Below, piece after piece: positions 58,546 to 64,000 of a stretch of DNA of 64,000 nt. Where the stretch lies: NCBI RefSeq assembly GCF_009727055.1, contig NC_052357.1, positions 3,228,610 through 3,292,609 of the forward strand, written 5' to 3'. Within the stretch, counting starts at the first letter, position 1; the number at the start of each line of letters is the position of its first letter. A model generated the notes under the pieces. The model was not told where the DNA came from. It saw only the letters and a list, made by a program, of their open reading frames with translations, and made no database searches. A program made the position numbers and the translations under genes. Source of the stretch: Benincasa hispida (Eukaryota > Streptophyta > Magnoliopsida > Cucurbitales > Cucurbitaceae).

Positions 58546-58603
58546 TTTTTATAGGAGGGGAAGATGATCGTGGCTGACGTCAGGCGGCGCCCTCTTTTTT
58601 ATA
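58546..58603 (-). promoter_or_regulatory. Duplicated TATA box and bZIP-type site
   Basis: CCCCTCCTATAAAAAA occurs twice on the minus strand, with TATA cores at 58,553-58,546 and 58,603-58,596. Between them is the palindrome TGACGTCA (58,575-58,582), a classic plant bZIP/ACGT site. The nearer TATA box is about 140 bp upstream of the exon 1 start codon, leaving room for a roughly 110-base C/T-rich 5' UTR. Confidence 0.55.
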
Positions 58604-59910
58604 GGAGGGGAGGATGAAGGAATGAGTTCATTGTTATTGTTTACTATCATGGTCGTTCCCCCTTTCTTGGGAACGCATTGAACTGGACTAACCCAACTAC
58701 TGTCGGATATCGGATAAATAACTCCAGTGTCCAGCCATTTCAAAATCTCCTTTTTGACCACTTTTTTCATAATGGGGTTAAGCTTTCTTTGAGGTTCGAT
58801 TGACTCGTCTTCCCTTCCTCCAGACTAATTTTGTGCATATAATAGGATGGACTTATGCCACGAATATCTGCAAGTGTCCACCCTATTGCACGTGTATGTT
58901 TCTTCAACATCTGCAAGAGTGAATCTTCATTAGGCTTTGTGAGATTAACGAAAATGATAACAGGCAATGTATTATTAGTTCCAAGAAAAGCGTATTTCAA
59001 ATGCCCAGGTAACTGTTTTAATTCGAGTTCAGGTGGTGGTTCGAGTGAAGGACGCGTTGGCTTTGTCTGCCGCTCACTCAGACTTGGCGGCTCGGATTCC
59101 TTCAGGGTTCCCTCCAGCGCGAGAACTTCACATACTCGAGTCTCTTCTTCAGTCAATTCAATATTGTTTAGCTGACAATCATCACTGTCTGGGAATTTTA
59201 ATGCGTTGAGCACATTAAATTTCACCTCTTCATTATCCACGTGCATGGTTAGCTCACCTTTATGCATGTCAATCAGAACTTTCCCAGTAGCCAAGAAAGG
59301 GTGTCCAAGGATGATTAGAACCTCCCTATATGCTTCATAATCCAGAATAATGAAGTCTGTTGGGAATATGAGATTGTCAACCTTCACCAAAACATCTTCA
59401 ACCTTCCCTTCCGGGTACTTAATTGTCCTATCAGCGAGTTGAAGGTGACAGAAGTAGGTTGTGCCTCGCCAATCCTCAATTTCTTAAAAACTGAAAGGGC
59501 ATGAGATTGATGCTTCATCCTAGGTCGCACAACGCATGACCCACATCTAATCCTCCAATTGAACAAGGAACTATGAAGCTCCCTAGGTTCTTCTGTTTCT
59601 GTGGTAGCTTGTTGCTTACTAATGCGTTGCATTCCTGCGTTAGTGCTATTACTTCTTTCTCACTGACTTTTCTCTTTTTCGTCAAAGTATCCTTCAAAAA
59701 CTTCATGTATGTTGGCATCTGCTCCAAAGCTTCTATGAGTAGAATGTTGATGTACAGCTGCTTTAGAAGCTCGAGAAAGCACTTGAACTGATGTTCATCA
59801 TTCTTCTTCATTAGACGCCTGGGGAATGGTGCGTTCAGAAGCACCTTTTGCTTTCCCACGTTAGATGTGCCGGTTTCCAAATGGCTTGTATTTTCTGGCA
59901 TTCTCTCTTC
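58604..59910 (-). pseudogene. Protease and beginning of RT
   Basis: Protease motif FIVPCSIGGLDVGHALCDLG (about 59,515-59,575), then frameshifts. FPTDFIILDYEAYREVLIIL, VLIDMHKGELTMHV and PGHLKYAFLGTNNTLPVIIF lead to EILKWLDTGVIYPISDSSWV and SPVQCVPKKGG. It is lost after about NNNELI, where the element joins the TATA-containing segment. No catalytic RT residues remain. Confidence 0.8.
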
Positions 59911-61368
59911 CTAATCCATTGTACATGTAATGCATTCTTTCGAAGGACTATTGTTTCTTGGATTCATCTTTCTTTTTGCAAGGGCTCTTCCACTCCGTAA
60001 CGTTACTGCGTGACATTGCTCTTTCCCGTTATTATTCCCAGGTGTCTCTGTATTGCTGGGTAGAACGCCTGGCTGCCTGCTTTTCAACTCGCTTGCAATC
60101 TGCCCCATCTGGAGTTCCAGGTTTCTGATTGATGATGTCTGGCTCTTCAGCATTGTATCGTTCTGGGCTATATACTCCTTCAATAGGTTTTCCCCCGGAG
60201 TTCCAGAACTCGATGCGTGGCTGCCTCTATTGAAGGGTTGTTGATGTTGTTGATGCATTTGTTGAAAGACAAATGGCGGTCCATTCCTTTGCTTATGGCT
60301 CACGCCTGGGTGGTGCTCTTGCTGATTTTCTCCTGTCCAAGAAAAATTCGGATGGTTTCTCCATCCAGGGCTATAAGTATTAGAAAATGGGTTATTCTTG
60401 ATGAAACATGCTGACTGAGGGTTCTGAGGACACTCAGCATATGAGTGAAAATCTCCGCATCCCACACAGGTTACCCCAGGTTGCCCTAACGCCTCCACTT
60501 GATTCACCTTCTGCTGGTTTGGTGCGTTACCTAGTGTTATGTTCTGTAGAAGGTTGGTCATGGTAGCCATTTGAGTGGAGAGTGTGGCTATTGCGTTGGC
60601 ATCAACAGAGTTAATGTTCTGAGATCTTCTTCGTCTGTCATATCTTCCATCGTCTGTGTCATCTACCCACTCCATGTTATGTTTGGCAATGCGATCTAAT
60701 ATTTCTTTAGCTTCAGTATAGGATTTGTCCATCAGTCCTCTGGCTGCTGCTGTGTCTGCTGCCATCTGTGACGCCTTATTTAGTCTGCCATAAAACGTCT
60801 CCATCTGAATAGTTAAAGGCAGTCCGTGGTTCGGACAGTTCTTGACCGAGCCCTTGAAATGCTCCCATGCAGCGCTCAAAGTCTCAGTGTCTTCCTGTTC
60901 AAAGTTCATGATTTCTCGACGCCTCCTCGCGTTGGGGGTAGGTGGGAAGTATTTCTGCATAAACTTTTCCACCAACTTTTCCCATGTGGTGATTTCCCCA
61001 GGCTCTAATGAACTTACCCAATGCTTTGCGTCATCTCGCAAAGAATAGGGAAACAAGGAGAGCCTGATTGCCTCTGGTGTGATTCCAGGAATCACAAAGG
61101 AATTCCATGTTTTCAAGAAACGCTTCATATGGGCATGAGGATCTTCGCCACGGCTACCCCCAAATTGCCCAGCAGTCTAGAGCATTTGGAGCATAACAGA
61201 TTTCATTTCAAACCTGGTTCCATCAGGCATCGGATATATGATTCCTGGAGAGAAATCATATAGCATAGGGGAAACGTACTCTCTCATAGGATGTGTGCTG
61301 TTGTTTGCCATCAGGATTGGGTTCTGTGCAGCATGTGCCAGTTGCTGATTTTATTGTTCTTCCGCCAT
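59911..61368 (-). pseudogene. Athila-like gag with two in-frame stops
   Basis: Starts at an ATG at 61,368; two early stops (codon 6 TAA, and a TAG near 61,180) precede a 405-codon open stretch (61,128-59,911). Recognisable parts are YDFSPGIIYPMPDGTRFEM, GGSRGEDPHAHMKRFL, KFMQKYFPPTPNARRRREIM, zinc knuckle CVGCGDFHSYAEC and LELQMGQIASELKSRQ. Apart from the two stops it is much better preserved than the gag at 38,469. Confidence 0.85.
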
Positions 61369-61601
61369 TTCTCTTTCCCTTTCTTGCTGTATGAGTAACT
61401 GTTGTCTCAACCTTCAACGACGGTTGGATCGATTCCTATGCCAGAAGGTCCATTCAATCTCGGGGTCGTATCTAAACTCAAGAGTGTTCTCCCTGTTCAT
61501 ACACGTTCACAAGCCTAGGCGTAACTTGTAATACTTCCCTTAATTGAAGTGTCCCTACAACAAATACAAACGGAATTTCTGGTTAGTTCTTGTTGCTGAA
61601 G

Positions 61602-61619
61602 TCCCCGGCAATGACGCCA
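61602..61619 (-). other. Primer-binding site, Asp tRNA (two mismatches)
   Basis: Minus-strand TGGCGTCATTGCCGGGGA, a few bases inside the 5' LTR end. Confidence 0.75.
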
Positions 61620-61625
61620 AAAACT

Positions 61626-62808
61626 TGTTGGAATAATTTAGGAATGGGTTTTGTTTTATTTTATTTAATTATTAAGGATGGATGGGTTTGAACATGAAAT
61701 CATACGTTAGACATAACTGATGCGTTTGCTCCTATGCGTCTAAGGTCATGCGTCGGAATGATGATGCGTTAATCTTAGCATGCAATGACCACGCATTCCT
61801 ATCACAAGTTTTCTTACGCTTGTGCCAAGTATAACACAAACGCAAGTTTCTCGGGTGATACGAGGTCGAACACGGGGACTTGTCACTCAATAATATTTTG
61901 TGAAGTGATGTGTTTAGGGCGAGGAATAAAAAAATAAAGCGAAGAAAGTTTAAATGACTTATACATTACTCCTACTCCTAACTAAACAGATTGAGCACTA
62001 GAAGGTTTACAATGAGAATAGGTAGAAACACAACAACCAATAACGCATAGTGATGTTTACTATCTTAAATCGCCCGACTAATCCCAGCTCATTGCACTAA
62101 CGCATCACATCTCTCGGTGGTCAGCTGCATGACTATATATCTATAGTGCATGGTTGCGTTGAGCATAAGATTGTGCCTATCTCTAGGAATAATGTGAACC
62201 TTGCTTAGTGCGTTCCATCTCTAACCTTTTAAGGCAGTTAGACGCGGCTATTTACCTTATAGACAAGCAATGCAACATCCCATAGACAAGCATTGCTACA
62301 GCCTTTCACCAAGCAAAGAGGATTAACTCACTATACTCGCACAACACACACCTCTCGGTGGGTTGTTTCATGCGTCCTATCTCTAGGCTACACGATTAAG
62401 CATGCGATTAACTTTGATAAATAAACGCTGAAGATAAAATATGACAAAAATGAAGATGATAAAGAAGACGATAATGGAGGAATTAGGATTTGCATTGATC
62501 ACAAAATATCTTAATATCTCAAGCTAAAATGTAATACAATACAGAGATTAGAAGGGAGATGAAGGAATCTGCGTCAAGGTTGTCAGTGGTGTCATGGTTG
62601 AATGGTGGAGATGTCTCTCTCGAGCTCTATCTTCGACGAATGCTTCGATTGTCACTCGGTCTGGGTTGTGGAGATGAGGAATTCTCACTGGAAATCTCTT
62701 TCAGGCTCTCATTTGTCATCACAAACTTCTGTCTTGAGGCAGAAGCTCGGATGTCTCAAAATGAAGATCTAAAGGGCTATCTATAGAATTTGGACGCCGA
62801 CAGCTGTA
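61626..62808 (-). repeat. Athila-like 5' LTR, truncated
   Basis: Begins TGTTGGAATAATTTAGG on the plus strand and matches the 3' LTR until CGACAGCTGTAA, then changes abruptly. About 530 bp, including the hairpin end, are missing. Confidence 0.8.
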
Positions 62809-63812
62809 AAATCCTAAACTAATATGATACGAGATACAAGATACATGATACATGATACTGAGATCGAGAACTGACTATGAAGTTGTACAAAGAATCGATG
62901 TATGCGATGGCAAGTCTTTATGGATGAAGCAGAAAGAGAAAGAATAAATAGTAAAAACATCGCAAGTTTGTCAATTGCGTTACAGATGCAACTAAAGTTC
63001 AGCTTTCCCTTAGCGTACACCTCTCGGTGATCGGCCGCATTCCCATATCTCTATGGTGAAACAGGGATGAACGTGATGAACGCAAGGTTGTTTCCATCTC
63101 TGGAACTACTTCTTGCTTTAGTTAATGCATTCTTCCAATCCTCTCTCGATAGGCGGAATAACATCTTCACTTCTGCTCTCACAGGTGAAGATGCCATCGA
63201 GCATGTTTTAGCTAAACTTAATTATTTTTTTAACATAATTAATTCACTCGCTTAATTCTTTCTATTTACCCAAGGAATTAGGAAAACATCATAGAGAAAA
63301 TGGATTATGGATGAATGGAAATAGACAGGGAGATGACAATGGTAATTATCATAGCTTTTAATACTACGATTAAGAGTCTGATACATGGTGTGAATGAAAG
63401 ATTAAGGGAGATGAATAAAAATGATGAAATAGAGATTAGAAACAATATAGAAAGAGCGTCAACGTCTTGACACAGACTCCGAACGGAGGTTTTTCTTGCT
63501 GGCGTGTGGAAGTAATGGAGAGGAGAGCTTCCCTCTCAGGCTTGCTCTTCTGATAGAAATGACCTTCGCACAGAGCTTCAACGGTGGGGATTGGAAGGAT
63601 TCCTTGCTCGGAGACTCACCTCTCGGCTTTGTCTCGTGATTATCTCGGATCTACTCTGTAAGTCACTTCAGACCAGTCTCTCTCTCAAAATCGATATATG
63701 CACGTCTCTATGTATTCATGTACATTTTTCAGTGAATTTGCAGAAGCTATTTATAGGTGAGGTTTGGCTCTTTGAATGTGTGGTCCCCACATAGCCTACT
63801 TTATTCTTTTAT
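62809..63812. repeat. Diverged related LTR fragment
   Basis: Shares the style and some words of the Athila LTR (CTCTCGGTGATCGGCCGCAT, CTATTTATAGGTGAGG) but is too different to be the missing part. It looks like another LTR, joined at 62,809 and cut at 63,813. No ORF has a recognisable domain. Confidence 0.5.
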
Positions 63813-64000
63813 TGTGAAACCCGGATTTCTATTTTCCTTACTTAAGCAAGTAATAAAAGGAATTAACTAAGTGAAAGTTAAATCCTAAGTTAAGGGGAAG
63901 GAAATTTCTAAGTGTTAAGTAGATTTTCCTTGAATAATTTAAGTTGAGCTTTAATTGGTAAAATTGCAATGAAATTTGTATAATAAATAGGTTGTTGAAA
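63813..64000 (-). mobile_element. Inverted copy of the 3-kb LTR family, running off the window
   Basis: The plus strand begins TGTGAAACCCGGATTTC, the reverse complement of the end of the LTR at 6,021-9,099, and follows it for all 188 visible bases with few differences. Confidence 0.8.

Larger units (their letters stand above)
50922..62808 (-). mobile_element. Second Athila-like element, pol-deleted, carrying an extra ORF
   Basis: Minus-strand order: 5' LTR (from beyond 62,808 to 61,626), Asp-tRNA primer site, gag, protease, start of RT, then an abrupt change to a TATA-containing promoter-like segment and a two-exon ORF, a long noncoding region, a polypurine tract, and the 3' LTR (52,629-50,922). 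RT catalytic core, RNase H and integrase are absent. LTR ends are TGATAACTGGCAG and TTATTCCTAACA. The 5' LTR is cut at 62,808, so a target duplication cannot be tested. Confidence 0.8.

Overview
This is a 64-kb piece of a plant nuclear genome, almost certainly a eudicot. Cucurbitaceae is my best guess, but it rests on the look of the retrotransposon families rather than on a diagnostic gene. The evidence for a plant nucleus is a DYW-type pentatricopeptide repeat (PPR) gene, a spliced TMA7 gene with GT-AG introns, AT-rich spacers, and Ty1/copia, Ty3/gypsy (Athila-like and chromovirus), hAT and PIF/Harbinger-like elements with readable target-site duplications. I saw no rRNA, tRNA or CRISPR.

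Only about 3.5 kb (11,389-14,926) is clearly host gene space. A four-exon gene encodes the 64-residue ribosome-associated protein TMA7. A complete intronless 651-codon PPR-DYW editing-factor gene lies inside its second intron, on the same strand.

Left of the genes: a ~150-bp tandem array (1-573) split by a 3-kb inverted-repeat element (574-3,542), a small MITE, an arabinogalactan-like ORF, an isolated 3,079-bp LTR with a CCCAT duplication (6,021-9,099), and gypsy and copia fragments.

Right of the genes is a deeply nested retrotransposon cluster. In order: a hAT MITE (15,113-15,625); a chromovirus deletion derivative arranged LTR-internal-LTR-internal (17,165-21,035); a copia pol and 3' LTR (21,382-29,152) interrupted by a 4.3-kb decayed hAT element (21,935-26,259); an inverted copia LTR containing a forward solo LTR (30,640-34,549); a reverse copia pol split by a copia solo LTR, which is itself split by a 9.8-kb Athila-like element (36,652-46,459); a leader-like region with a 22-bp-periodic CGATCG array (48,495-48,980); and a second Athila-like element on the minus strand (50,922-62,808). 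That last element has lost RT, RNase H and integrase but carries an unusual two-exon ORF with its own TATA boxes. The right edge enters another inverted copy of the 3-kb LTR family.

Four things deserve most attention: the PPR gene nested in TMA7; the promoter-plus-intron ORF in the pol-deleted Athila-like element; a hairpin at the LTR tip with compensatory base changes between two elements; and the 22-bp CGATCG-core repeat. Two places look like assembly artefacts rather than biology: a single N flanked by a 162-bp duplication at 7,778, and an indel-ridden second gag copy at 43,023-45,188.
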